In this document: positions 9,312-19,754 of the stretch, piece by piece
Position numbering within the stretch: position 1 is the stretch's first letter
Layout: each line of letters starts with the position of its first letter
Origin: Gammaproteobacteria bacterium
Lineage (GTDB): Bacteria; Pseudomonadota; Gammaproteobacteria; Ga0077536
Direction of reading: 5' to 3'
Assembly: GCA_024235015.1 (NCBI GenBank)
Contig: JACKNG010000007.1
Span: forward strand, 164,501-228,500
DNA length: 64,000 bases
Translations under genes and position numbers: made by a program
Notes under the pieces: model-generated
Told to the model about the DNA's origin: nothing
Database searches by the model: none
What the model saw: only the letters and a program-made list of their open reading frames with translations

Positions 9312-9653
9312 ATGTCCCAAGCCCAAGCCAGCGCCGCCGAGCGCCGCACCGAAGAGCGTCACCCGGTCAACGTCACCGTCGCCTGGACGGATGGCCACCG
9401 CGCCCGCACGGGCGAGGTGCTCGATGCCAGCGCGCACGGCATGTTCCTGCATCCCTCGTGGACGCCGTCGGAGGCGATCGCGAGTGGCGACGTGATCGAG
9501 TTGTGCTGCCGCGTGCACGGACGCGAGATCGAGTTGAAGGGCGAGGTGTGCTGGGTCGGCCACAGCGACAAGCACGACGGCGAGGGCCTGGGCCTGCGCA
9601 TCACCAGCGTCGCCGAACTCGAAGACCTGCTCGCCGAGCTGAAACCGGCCTGA
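9312..9653 (+). CDS. PilZ-domain protein (cyclic-di-GMP receptor candidate)
   Basis: A 113-residue single-domain PilZ protein. The c-di-GMP-binding signature is visible: the arginine cluster RRTEER near the N-terminus and, about 30 residues on, DASAHG, which fits the D/NxSxxG motif. The rest predicts the short beta-barrel of the family (VIELCCRVHGREIELKGEVCWVG). An ATG at 9312 with a ggag motif six bases upstream is the best start; the frame stays open upstream but without coding character. A stand-alone PilZ protein of this size usually relays c-di-GMP levels to a partner such as a pilus or polysaccharide machine; the partner is not identifiable here. Confidence 0.88.
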   Translation: MSQAQASAAERRTEERHPVNVTVAWTDGHRARTGEVLDASAHGMFLHPSWTPSEAIASGDVIELCCRVHGREIELKGEVCWVGHSDKHDGEGLGLRITSVAELEDLLAELKPA

Positions 9654-9674
9654 GTCCGCCGCGATCGCTCGGCA

Positions 9675-10883
9675 TCACGCCGGGCGCCGCGCATCGTGGA
9701 CGACGCCGGCGGCGAACAGCCGCGCGCAGGCGTCGTCGTCGTAGCCGAGTGCCGCCAGGGTGGCGGCGGAGTGCTGGCCGAGCCACGGGGCGGGGCTGCG
9801 GATGGTGGCCAACGCGTCGCCGGATTTCACCGGTACGCCGAGCAGGTTCATCGGCCCGATCGCCGGGTGGTCGACTTCGACGACCATGGCGCGGGCACGC
9901 ACCTGCGGGTCGGCCAGGGCCTGCGCATAGGTGTAGACCGGACCGCCGGGAACGCCGGCGCGGTCGAGACGTTCGACCCAGTGTGCGGTCGGAGCCGCCA
10001 TGAATACCGACTCGATCGCCGCTTCCAGCTCGTCGACGTGGGCCAGGCGGCTCTCGACGTCGTGAAAGCGCACGTCGCTCAACCACTCCGGCCGGGCACA
10101 GACCTCCGTGCAGAAAGCGCGCCACAGCTTGTCGCCGTTGGCGCCGACGGTGACGTAGCCGTCGGCGGTGCGGAAGGCCTGGTAGGGCGCCGAGCGGCGG
10201 TGGCGGGTGCCGGTGGCGGTGGGTTCCTCGCCGGCGCCAAACCAGGCGCCAGCCTCCCAGAAAGTCCAGGCCAGGCCGGCCTCGAGCAGCGAGGTCTCGA
10301 CGTGGCGCCCGTGCCCGTGGCGCAGGCGCCCGATGTAGGCGCCGAGGATGGCCCACAGCGCGGTGGCGCCGGCGGCGACGTCGTTCATCGCGATGCCGAC
10401 CTTGGCCGGCCGTCCGCCGGGATGACCGGTCATCATCATGATGCCCGACATGCCCTGGGCGACGATGTCGAAGCCCCCCTTGTGCGCGTAGGGGCCGGTG
10501 TGGCCGAAACCCGAGATGGAGGCGTGGATGACCGCGGGGTTCAGCGCGCGGACCGCGGCGTAGTCGAGGCCGAGGCGCGCGGCGACCCCGGGCCGGAAGT
10601 TCTCCACCACGATGTCGGCACGGGCGGCGAGCTGCGTGGCGATGGCGCGCCCCTCGGGGTGCTTGAGATTGAGCGCGAGGCTCCGCTTGTTGCGGTTGAG
10701 CACGGCGAAGCAGTAGCTCTCGCCGTTGATCAGCGGGGCGAAGCGTCGCGAGCCGTCGCCGGCCGGGATGGCTTCGACCTTGGTCACCTCGGCGCCGAGA
10801 TCGGCCAGCACCATGGTGCAGTAGGGGCCGGCGAGCACGTTGGTCAAATCGAGCACGTGCACGCCTTCGAGCGGCTGGGGCAT
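9675..10883 (-). CDS. Family III CoA-transferase (CaiB/BaiF type)
   Basis: A 402-residue cytoplasmic enzyme of the formyl-CoA transferase/CaiB family, full length. It begins PLEGVHVLDLTNVLAGPYCTM, continues with the typical LADLGAEVTKVEAI and LNLKHPEGRAIATQLAARAD segments, and has the probable catalytic Asp in GIAMNDVAAG, aligned with the Asp that forms the acyl-aspartyl intermediate. It would move CoA between carboxylic acids; the acids are unknown. The ATG at 10883 has a gaggt ribosome-binding site. It is divergent from an EthD-domain gene and lies in a patch of catabolic genes, so it probably activates an acid intermediate of a degradation route. Confidence 0.93.
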   Translation of the reverse strand: MPQPLEGVHVLDLTNVLAGPYCTMVLADLGAEVTKVEAIPAGDGSRRFAPLINGESYCFAVLNRNKRSLALNLKHPEGRAIATQLAARADIVVENFRPGVAARLGLDYAAVRALNPAVIHASISGFGHTGPYAHKGGFDIVAQGMSGIMMMTGHPGGRPAKVGIAMNDVAAGATALWAILGAYIGRLRHGHGRHVETSLLEAGLAWTFWEAGAWFGAGEEPTATGTRHRRSAPYQAFRTADGYVTVGANGDKLWRAFCTEVCARPEWLSDVRFHDVESRLAHVDELEAAIESVFMAAPTAHWVERLDRAGVPGGPVYTYAQALADPQVRARAMVVEVDHPAIGPMNLLGVPVKSGDALATIRSPAPWLGQHSAATLAALGYDDDACARLFAAGVVHDARRPA

Positions 10884-11001
10884 GGGCTTACCTCGCGCGA
10901 CGACCGCGGGCGCGCGGCGCGCGGTCGGCTATAGTCTCGTCCCCGGGGTGTCCGGCGCAGCCTGCGCCGGCGCCCGCATCGAGTTTCCAGAGGAGGGTCC
11001 C

Positions 11002-11778
11002 ATGATACGTCTCGAGTTCGCCCTGCGCCGCAAGCCCGGCATGTCCCGCGCGGAGTTCCAGCAGTATTGGCGCGAAGTGCACGGCCCGCTGGTGGCACGG
11101 CATGCCACCACGCTCAACATCCACCGCTACGTGCAGTTGCACACCCTGGACGATCCCATCAACGATGCCCTGGCCGAGGCCCGCGGCGGCATGGAGGCGC
11201 CCTATGATGGCGTCGCCGAGCTGTGGTGGACCGACCCGGATGCGCTGCGTGCGGCCGGTAGCGAGGCGGGGCAGGCGGCCGGCCTCGAGCTGCTGGAGGA
11301 CGAGAAGAACTTCATCGATCTGCCCAACTCGCCGCTGTGGTACGCCTACGAATACCCGCAGGTCAACCCGAGCGAGGACATCATCGCGCGCGAGCACGGC
11401 CCGCTGGTCAAGCTGTTCTTCTGTTTGCGCAAGCTGTCGTCGATGTCGCTGGCCGAAACGCAGCTCTACTGGCGCACCAACCACGGCCCGCTGATTCGCG
11501 GCGTCTCCACCGGCATGCGCATGCAGCGCTACCTGCAGGTGCACATGACCGAAGACTTCGATGTCTCCGCCTTGAGCGGCCCGCGCGGCACTACCGCCGA
11601 GCCCTATTACGGCCACGCGGAGGCCTGGTTCAACCGTGCCGACCTCATGTCCATGGCCAACGTGCCCGAGGCCATACGCGCGATGGAGCTGGCCATCGAG
11701 GACGAGGCCAAGTTCATCGATTTCAAGCGCTCCGCGATGTGGATCGGCAAGGAGCGCACCTTCATCGATCGCCGCTGA
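11002..11778 (+). CDS. Tandem EthD-domain protein
   Basis: A 258-residue protein made of two EthD-type ferredoxin-like domains in tandem. The first starts RLEFALRRKPGMSRAEFQQY with WREVHGPLVARH; the second starts KLFFCLRKLSSMSLAETQ with WRTNHGPLIRG. Each half ends in a similar ENFIDLPNSPLW or AKFIDFKRSAMW segment, so the gene is an internal duplication. EthD proteins accompany ether and aromatic degradation genes and are small dimeric alpha/beta-barrel proteins whose exact reaction is often unknown. An aggagg ribosome-binding site at 10991-10996 fixes the ATG at 11002. A strong hairpin terminator follows. Confidence 0.9.
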   Translation: MIRLEFALRRKPGMSRAEFQQYWREVHGPLVARHATTLNIHRYVQLHTLDDPINDALAEARGGMEAPYDGVAELWWTDPDALRAAGSEAGQAAGLELLEDEKNFIDLPNSPLWYAYEYPQVNPSEDIIAREHGPLVKLFFCLRKLSSMSLAETQLYWRTNHGPLIRGVSTGMRMQRYLQVHMTEDFDVSALSGPRGTTAEPYYGHAEAWFNRADLMSMANVPEAIRAMELAIEDEAKFIDFKRSAMWIGKERTFIDRR

Positions 11779-11786
11779 CGGTGCGA

Positions 11787-11823
11787 CGCGCCGGCCCCGG
11801 GGCAGCCTGCCCCGGCCGGCGCG
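11787..11823 (+). terminator. Long GC hairpin after the EthD gene
   Basis: Sixteen base pairs (right arm tgccccggccggcgcg) with one 2-nt bulge and a 3-nt loop, starting 8 bp after the stop codon. No T-run follows, so it is terminator-like rather than a proven terminator. Confidence 0.6.
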
Positions 11824-11868
11824 TCCACGGTGGCTTCCCGCCACCGGGCCGCGCACCGGCGCGGCGGG

Positions 11869-12042
11869 TCAGCCGGCGTGGGCGATGGGCTCGAAGGCCG
11901 GCGCCGGCGGCTCGCCGAAGCTGCGGCCCTGGTTGGCGACCAGCCGATCGATGCGCCGCAGGCAGTCGGCGGGCAGGGTCATGGCCGTCTCCACCCAGGC
12001 GTCGGCGATGCCGTAGAGCTCCTCGCGGTCGATCGCGTTGGT
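11869..12042 (-). pseudogene. 3' remnant of a crotonase-like gene
   Basis: The last 57 or so codons of this frame look like a real protein end (REELYGIADAWVETAMTLP, then LRRIDRLVANQGRSFGE). The sequence before them, read upstream on this strand, is Pro/Arg/Ser-rich with no coding character and no start. The readable part resembles the C-terminal helices of crotonase/enoyl-CoA-hydratase family proteins of the DSF-synthase type, from memory of the family. About four fifths of a normal gene would be missing, so this appears to be a decayed fragment. The upstream boundary near 12042 is approximate. Confidence 0.45.
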
Positions 12043-12237
12043 GCGGTTTTGGTGTGTCGAGGCAGTGTGCTGGGGTGGGGAAGCGGCGGTCAATGCGGGG
12101 TTTTCGCGGCTGCCCTGGGTGGGCCGGGTCGGCGACCGCCGCAAGGCGTTCGCCGCTTGCCTATAATCGGGCGCCGGCAGGACCTGTGCCGGCCTTGGCG
12201 AGACCACCCTGCAAGACCCTCACGGAGCCCGGGACCC

Positions 12238-12873
12238 ATGCGACGAATTGCCCGATTGATGGCCCTGGCCGCCCTGTTGAGCACCGCACCGGCCGTGCTG
12301 GCCGGCGCCGTCAACGGCACCTGGCAGCTCGACCCGGCGGCGTCGGAAAATCTCGACGAGGCGGCCGATGCCCTCAACACGCGACTCAACGAGGAGGAGC
12401 GCAGCAAGCCGCAGGAATTCGAGCGGCGCTCATCAGCGAGCGGCGGCAATCGCTACCAGGCCCAGGTCGACGCCGTCCAACGCATGATCCGCGAGGACAA
12501 TCGCTCGCGTGAATGGGGCGGCCCGCCGGAAGTGCGCGAGATGCTCAGCGCCGAGACACTCAAGATCTACCAGGAGCGCAAGGTCGTCATCCTCTACGAC
12601 AGTGCACGCAAGCGCTTGTTGCGGATCAATCCCGCTGGTCGCGCGTTCAGCTACTCCGGCACGGAGACCACCGACGACGAACTCGGACGCAGCCTGACCT
12701 ACCTCGACGACGACGCCCTGGTGGTGGAAACCTCGGTCTACGACGGCAGCAACCTGGTCGAACGCTTCGAGGCCGTGGACGGCGGCGATCGCCTGCGCAT
12801 GACCATCCGCGAGCGCGAGCGTTCGAGCGGACCCTGGCTCGAGTTCACGCGCGAATTCACCCGCGTCGACTGA
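12238..12873 (+). CDS. Secreted hypothetical protein
   Basis: A 211-residue protein with a clear signal peptide (RRIARLMALAALLSTAPAVLAGA). The mature part starts NGTWQLDPAASENLDEAADAL, a lipocalin-like opening seen in several periplasmic proteins of unknown role. A charged stretch near residues 50-100 is followed by beta-strand-like segments ending WLEFTREFTRVD. There is no cysteine pair, enzyme motif or transmembrane helix after the signal. The ATG at 12238 fits the signal peptide, with a ggag motif upstream. I do not recognise a function; export to the periplasm is the only firm statement. Confidence 0.75.
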   Translation: MRRIARLMALAALLSTAPAVLAGAVNGTWQLDPAASENLDEAADALNTRLNEEERSKPQEFERRSSASGGNRYQAQVDAVQRMIREDNRSREWGGPPEVREMLSAETLKIYQERKVVILYDSARKRLLRINPAGRAFSYSGTETTDDELGRSLTYLDDDALVVETSVYDGSNLVERFEAVDGGDRLRMTIRERERSSGPWLEFTREFTRVD

Positions 12874-12904
12874 ATGCGGCGCGGGCAGCCGATGTTGCCA
12901 GGCC

Positions 12905-13834
12905 TCAGTCGAGCGCGGTCTCGTTGACCTCGAGATCGACGCGCGACCACTTCAGCGTGACGGCTTCCGCCGTGCCCTCGACGCCGAGCTTGAAGTTGCC
13001 GAGGTCGAGTTCCTCGCGCGGCCGCGACAGCAGCCGGCCGACCGCCTCGGCCGCTTCGTGGGTTTCCAGCATGCGTGGCTGCCAACGGCCGAACACCTTG
13101 GGGTTGTCGGCGTATTCCTCGGTCATGCCGGTGCGGATGAAGGGCAGCATGAGGCAGCAGGCCGAGGCCATGTCCGACGACTTGCCGAGGTTCACCTGCA
13201 GCACCTGGGGCAGACGCAGCACGGCCCAGTTGGCGACGACGTAACCGGGCACGGCGACGCCCGGCTCGATCGACTGCATCGAGGAGATGTAGACGAACTG
13301 GATAGGCTGCTTGTGGTAGACCGCCTCGCCGGCCCACAGGTGGGTCATGTAGACGAAGCCGTCGATCTTGGTGTCCATGACCAGCTTGGACTCGGCCAGG
13401 TTCTCGATGAAATCGCGGCGTACCCGGGCGCGGCGCTCGGCGCGGCTCTCGCCCTCGATCTCGGGCAGCGCGCGGCCGAAGCGGTAGCCCTTCTCGGTCA
13501 GGCCGGAGTTGCAGATGACGATGTCGGGGCCCTTGCCCTCCATCTGCTCGATGACGTAGCTGCGCGAGGCCCACAGGTCGCGCGTGTTGGTGACGTCGGC
13601 CTGCATGGCGAAGGCCTTCACGCCGCGCGCGCGCATGGCGTCGACCATGTCGAAGCCGTCGCGGTAACTGGAGTGGAAATGCACGCCGACGACCTCGGCA
13701 CCGCTGGCCGCGGCAGCCAGCGCCAGGCCCTGGCCGATGCCGCCGTCCTTGCCCGACCCGGTGATGAGGACGCGCTTGCCCTTGAAGGCATCGACGGGGA
13801 GTTTGAACTTGTCGAAATCGGCGGTGAAGGCCAT
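12905..13834 (-). CDS. SDR-family protein with altered catalytic motif
   Basis: A 309-residue Rossmann-fold protein of the short-chain dehydrogenase/reductase type. The nucleotide-binding loop is present as VLITGSGKDGGIGQG (residues 22-36) and the NNAG region reads ICNSGL. The catalytic region has Ser184/185 in YISSMQ and Tyr198 at the right spacing, but the Lys of YxxxK is replaced by Asn202 (YVVAN). It also carries an insertion of about 30 charged residues (ESRAERRARVRRDFIENL). The start at 13834 (MAFTADFDKFK) precedes the first beta-strand as expected; further upstream the frame is not coding-like. It may be an atypical reductase or an NAD(P)-binding protein without standard SDR chemistry. 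The context is catabolic. Confidence 0.85.
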   Translation of the reverse strand: MAFTADFDKFKLPVDAFKGKRVLITGSGKDGGIGQGLALAAAASGAEVVGVHFHSSYRDGFDMVDAMRARGVKAFAMQADVTNTRDLWASRSYVIEQMEGKGPDIVICNSGLTEKGYRFGRALPEIEGESRAERRARVRRDFIENLAESKLVMDTKIDGFVYMTHLWAGEAVYHKQPIQFVYISSMQSIEPGVAVPGYVVANWAVLRLPQVLQVNLGKSSDMASACCLMLPFIRTGMTEEYADNPKVFGRWQPRMLETHEAAEAVGRLLSRPREELDLGNFKLGVEGTAEAVTLKWSRVDLEVNETALD

Positions 13835-14023
13835 GGCAGGTACCCGTGAACGTGATGAGAGGATCGTTTGCGCACGGTAATGCATCGATCGTGCCCGATC
13901 CAGCATGGCGCGTGAGCGCCATCGCCGTGCGCGTGTTAGGGTGCGCGCCCGCCGGCCGGCGCCCGTTCGTGGTGCAGGACGGACCGGCGGTGCACCAATA
14001 GTCGGTCATTGTGCGAGACCCGC

Positions 14024-14380
14024 ATGACCGAACCGTTTCGGCGCGACCTGCGCGTGATCATCATCGGTGCCGGCATGTCCGGCATCCTCACCGGCACCCG
14101 CCTGGGCGAGGCCGGTATCGAGGATTTCGTCATCGCAGGTCGATTACCTGCCGCGCCTGCTCGAGCCGCTGCGCCGCGGCGAGTGCCGCGCGGTGGTGCC
14201 GCGCGCCGACGCCACGCGCGCCTTCAACGACGCACTGCGCGCGGCGATGCACGGCTGAGCGGTTGCCGCAGCGGGTACCTCGACCGTCACGGCACGCCGG
14301 TGACCTGGCCGTGGACCTTCGAGCGTAGTGACGCCGACATGGCAGCCGTTGAGTCCGACGAGTACGAACTCATCGCCTGA
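14024..14380 (+). pseudogene. Decayed flavin-containing monooxygenase
   Basis: The first 35 or so codons are an intact monooxygenase N-terminus with an FAD-binding motif (RVIIIGAGMSGILTGTRLGE). The frame then jumps directly to a C-terminal segment in another frame (VDYLPRLLEPLRRGECRAVV), which stops at 14256-14258. The expected last segment continues in the first frame (GYLDRHGTPVTWPWTFER). So roughly 350 central codons are missing and at least two frame changes are present. It cannot encode an active enzyme. A functional relative of the same broad class, the Baeyer-Villiger monooxygenase at 51905-53542, is elsewhere in the window. Confidence 0.8.
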
Positions 14381-14405
14381 AGCCGTCGTCGCGGCCCGCA
14401 CGAGG

Positions 14406-15521
14406 TCAGCCCTGTGCGCGGGCCAGCGCCTGGGCGGCGAGTTCGCGCCTGAGTTCCTGCTGGTCGCGGGTGCGGAAGGCGGGGATCACCTGGCGCGCGA
14501 AGCGCTCCAGCGAGCGGTGCCAGAGATCGCTCGTGGTCCAGTCGCGGTTGTTGATGAGCAGCACGCCGAACCCGCCGACGGCTTCGTCGAGGCTGCCGAT
14601 CTGGTCGATGCACTGATCGGCGGTGCCGACGATCCAGGGCACGTTCTCGACCATCCATTCGAAACTGAGATCGGCATCGCGCATGGCCTGGTCGCGCTTC
14701 ATCAGGGCGCCGAGGCCGAGCGCCAGCAGGTATTCGTAGGAGGCGCGCACCCCGGCGCGGATGTCGTCCAGTGCCTGGCCGCGGCTGTCGGCGACGTAGC
14801 ACTCGCGGGTGATGCGCCAGCGCGCCCGCGCCGCGGCCGGGTCGCGTCCGGCGGCACGCGCGCCGTCGGCGAGTGCGGCGCCGTGGGCGGCGAGGTCGGG
14901 TACGCCCGGGTTGGCCTCGATCAGCGCCGGCGTGAAGTACACGCTCAGGGGAATGAAGCCGCGTTCGCCGCACAGGGTGAAGTTGTGTGTGCCGGTCAGC
15001 CCGGCCACGGCGATGGGCGGTTCGGCCTGGTAGGGCGTGACCTGCAGGCGGCGCTCGCGGAACTGCCAGAAACGGCCGTCGACGCTGAACGGTTCACGCG
15101 TGGTGAGCAGGCGCTCGATGATGTCGATCGCTTCCTGGGTGCGCGGGCGGGACTCGTCGGCCGGCATGCCGAGCAGTTCGCGATCCGAGGGCAGGCCGCC
15201 ACCGCCGAGACCGTAGAGCAGGCGGCCGTGCAGCAGGTGATCGAGGAAGGCGAGGCGCTCGGCGACGACGAAGGGATCGTGGTAGGGCAGGTTGACCGTG
15301 CCGGTGCCGAGGCGGATGCGATGGGTCAGCCCGGCGGCCTTGGCGATGAAGAGATCGGGCGCCGGGATCGGTTCGTAGCCGCCGCTGTGGTGCTCGCCGA
15401 TCCAGAACTCCTCGAAGCCGAGCTGCTCGGCACGGACGATGGTGGCGAGATCGCGGTCGTAGGCCAGCGTCCAGTTCTCCCACGGGTAATGCTCGGGCAT
15501 GGCGAAGAGGCCGAATTCCAT
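14406..15521 (-). CDS. Luciferase-like (LLM class) flavin-dependent oxidoreductase
   Basis: A 371-residue bacterial-luciferase-fold enzyme. It opens MEFGLFAMPEHYPWENWTLA, then shows the family's EFWIGEHHSGGYEPIPAPDL, IRLGTGTVNLPYHDPFVVAE and GRLLYGLGGGGLPSD segments. Such enzymes use reduced FMN (sometimes F420) to insert oxygen into or oxidise small organic molecules, and usually need a separate flavin reductase, which is not in the window. The start at 15521 gives the typical N-terminus. It lies between a decayed monooxygenase and a nucleotidase. A distinct second member of the same superfamily is at 50773. The substrate is unknown. Confidence 0.93.
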   Translation of the reverse strand: MEFGLFAMPEHYPWENWTLAYDRDLATIVRAEQLGFEEFWIGEHHSGGYEPIPAPDLFIAKAAGLTHRIRLGTGTVNLPYHDPFVVAERLAFLDHLLHGRLLYGLGGGGLPSDRELLGMPADESRPRTQEAIDIIERLLTTREPFSVDGRFWQFRERRLQVTPYQAEPPIAVAGLTGTHNFTLCGERGFIPLSVYFTPALIEANPGVPDLAAHGAALADGARAAGRDPAAARARWRITRECYVADSRGQALDDIRAGVRASYEYLLALGLGALMKRDQAMRDADLSFEWMVENVPWIVGTADQCIDQIGSLDEAVGGFGVLLINNRDWTTSDLWHRSLERFARQVIPAFRTRDQQELRRELAAQALARAQG

Positions 15522-15581
15522 GCGTTTGTCTCCCCTCGATTGACGGTCGGCGCGTGTCGGGCAGCGGCGACGTGGACGAAG

Positions 15582-16601
15582 TCAGTCGGCGAACAGGCGC
15601 AGATCCTCGATCGCGCGCAAGATGGCTTCATGGCAAGCCGGCGTGGCGCAGATCACGCCGCGGTTGGCGCTGAGCCCGGCGCCGTGGCCAAAATCGAGCG
15701 CACGACCGTGGATATCGCTGACCACGGCGCCCGCCTCCTCGGCGACCAGCTTACCGGCGGCGTGGTCCCAGATCTTCTCGACGTAGTCGCGCCGGGTCGG
15801 CAGGCGCAGGTAGGCGTCGGCCTGGCCACGCGCGACGACGGCGTACTTGCACTGGCTGTCGAGCCGCGCCGGTGTCCCCGTGGCGCCGAGATGGGCGACG
15901 ATGCGCGCGGTGTCGTCGAGGCGCGAATGGGCCGCTTCGACCGATTCGCACACCCGCATGCGCGTGACATCGGGCTCTGCGCTGGTGTGCACGGCGGACG
16001 GTCGGGTCGCCGGCGCGTCGGCCGGCACGCTGAACGCGCCGTGGCCGCGCAGGGCGTAGAGCAGGCTGCCGTGATCGTCGCGGGCGTCGAAGGCGCGGCC
16101 GAAATCGGCCGACAGGTTGGGGCAGCCGAGGACGCCGAAGACCACCTCGCCCTCGACGATGAGCGCGAGCGACACCGCGTACTGGCCGCCGCGCAGGAAG
16201 CCCTTGGTGCCGTCGATGGGATCGAGCGTCCAGTAGGCCGCGGCGCTGGCGTCGTGGTTGCCGCGGTCGATGGCATCGAGCACGGCGTCGTCGCCGGCCT
16301 CGGGCCAGGCCACGCGCGCGGCCGCCGTCACCGCCGCACGCAGCGCCGCGCTGGCCGGTTCGCGCAGGGTCGCGGCATCCTCCTCGCCAACCATCAGCAT
16401 GGGCGCGCTCAGCGCCGCCAGGCGGTGGGCGACGACCGCCTGGGCGGCGTAGTCGGCGATGGTCACCGGCGAGTGGTCGTCCTTGCTGTGCTTCTCGATA
16501 CGGCCCGGCTCACCCTGCACGTGACGGGTCACGCGGCAGGCCTCGGCGACGGCGTCCAGGATGGCCGGCAAGTGCCGCGTGACTTCGTCTATGTCCTTCA
16601 T
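15582..16601 (-). CDS. 3'(2'),5'-bisphosphate nucleotidase (inositol-monophosphatase family)
   Basis: A 339-residue Mg2+/Li+-sensitive phosphatase family member. The metal-binding motifs are all visible: GEED (MLMVGEEDAATL), WTLDPIDGTKGF and, near the C-terminus, IWDHAAGKLVAEEAG. The long insert between the last two motifs and the overall length match the HAL2-type 3'(2'),5'-bisphosphate nucleotidases, which remove the 3'-phosphate of PAP produced in sulfate assimilation, rather than the shorter CysQ or SuhB. The role therefore is recycling PAP/PAPS in the cytoplasm; an inositol phosphatase activity is the alternative. It is divergent from acs, with 159 bp between them. Confidence 0.88.
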   Translation of the reverse strand: MKDIDEVTRHLPAILDAVAEACRVTRHVQGEPGRIEKHSKDDHSPVTIADYAAQAVVAHRLAALSAPMLMVGEEDAATLREPASAALRAAVTAAARVAWPEAGDDAVLDAIDRGNHDASAAAYWTLDPIDGTKGFLRGGQYAVSLALIVEGEVVFGVLGCPNLSADFGRAFDARDDHGSLLYALRGHGAFSVPADAPATRPSAVHTSAEPDVTRMRVCESVEAAHSRLDDTARIVAHLGATGTPARLDSQCKYAVVARGQADAYLRLPTRRDYVEKIWDHAAGKLVAEEAGAVVSDIHGRALDFGHGAGLSANRGVICATPACHEAILRAIEDLRLFAD

Positions 16602-16760
16602 CCGTATTCCTTTTCAGTCCGTGCAGGCATCCCCGGGAGGACCCCGGGGCGACGCCGTGCGTATGCTAAACTCGGCCGCGTCCCGCGGGCTGCGCCCGGC
16701 CTGCGGGACCATCCGATCCGGCAGTCCGTCCGGCTGCGCATGCGTGGAGGAGCCCGCTAC

Positions 16761-18698
<1,938 letters not shown>

Positions 18699-18717
18699 CG
18701 CGACGGGCGAGGCAACG

Positions 18718-19746
18718 GTGACGGAGCAGGCGGGGTACGACTGGACCGGCCTGTGGCAGGCCTGGGGGCGGGTCGCCAGTGGCGCCTGGGCCGAGGCCCT
18801 GCGCGGCAACGGCGCGAGTCCGCTCGAGGATGCAGTAGCGCGTTTCCAACGCTTCGCCGACGACATCGCCGCGGTGCTCGGCGGCGTCACGCCCGCCGCG
18901 CAGGCGGCGCAGTTGGCCGCGGCGTGCGAGCGCCTCGCGGCAGCCTGGGACGGTCACGACCAGGCGCAGTGGTTCGCCGCACCGTTCGCCTTAGGCGCCG
19001 CCGGTGTCGACGACAGCGCCCTGCGCGGCCTGCTGGCGGCCAGCGACACGGCCGACGCCTGGAGCCGGGAGCTGCTCGGCCTGCCGGTGCTCGGACCGCA
19101 GCGCGAGTGGCAGGCGGCGGGGCGGCGACTGGTCGAAGCCGGGCTCGCCGAGCGCGCCGCGCAGCGTCACCTGCTCGCGCATCACGTCGCCGCCACGCGC
19201 AGCGCGCTGCGTGCGTTCGCCGCTTTCCTGCGCGACGAGGACGGCCCCCCGCTGACGACCCTGCGCGCGGTCTACGACGCCTGGATTGGCATTGCCGACG
19301 AGGCCTGGCGCGCAACCCTGATGAGCGCGGACTATGGCCGCGATTTCGGCGCCTGGGTCAACCGCGTGAGCGCGCTGCGCCAGGCCTGGAGCGCGCTGGA
19401 CGAGCGCGTCGCGGCACTCGACGGGCGGCCCACGCGCGCCGCCTTCGAGGCCCTGCTGGCGCGGCAGGAAGCGCTGGCGGCCGAACTCGAACGCCTGCGC
19501 GCGGTACCGGCCGACCCGCCCGCGATGGTCGTGGATGAGCAACCCGCGACGCCCCCGCGCGAGGCGCGCGCCGCGCCCGCTGCCGCGCGACCGGCGCGCC
19601 AGCGCCCGGCAGCGGGCGCAAAGAGCACGCCGCCGGCCCGCGCGGCCAAGCCGCGGAACGCGCCGGGTACGCGTCGGGCCGCGCGTAAGTCCGCTACGCG
19701 GGCGGCCGAGTTCGATATCACCAGCATCCTCGAAGGCGGGGACTGA
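18718..19746 (+). CDS. phaE: Class III PHA synthase, PhaE subunit
   Basis: A 342-residue non-catalytic subunit of class III polyhydroxyalkanoate synthase. The N-terminus (TGLWQAWGRVASGAWAEAL) and the helical middle region fit PhaE; its length is in the family range. The last 80 or so residues are rich in Ala, Pro, Lys and Arg, a low-complexity tail. PhaE forms a complex with PhaC and is needed for its activity on PHB granules. The start is a GTG at 18718 with a weak gagg-like site, 19 bp after acs. The stop is 8 bp before phaC. The identity rests largely on the adjacent phaC. Confidence 0.9.
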   Translation: MTEQAGYDWTGLWQAWGRVASGAWAEALRGNGASPLEDAVARFQRFADDIAAVLGGVTPAAQAAQLAAACERLAAAWDGHDQAQWFAAPFALGAAGVDDSALRGLLAASDTADAWSRELLGLPVLGPQREWQAAGRRLVEAGLAERAAQRHLLAHHVAATRSALRAFAAFLRDEDGPPLTTLRAVYDAWIGIADEAWRATLMSADYGRDFGAWVNRVSALRQAWSALDERVAALDGRPTRAAFEALLARQEALAAELERLRAVPADPPAMVVDEQPATPPREARAAPAAARPARQRPAAGAKSTPPARAAKPRNAPGTRRAARKSATRAAEFDITSILEGGD

Positions 19747-19754
19747 GCACCCGT

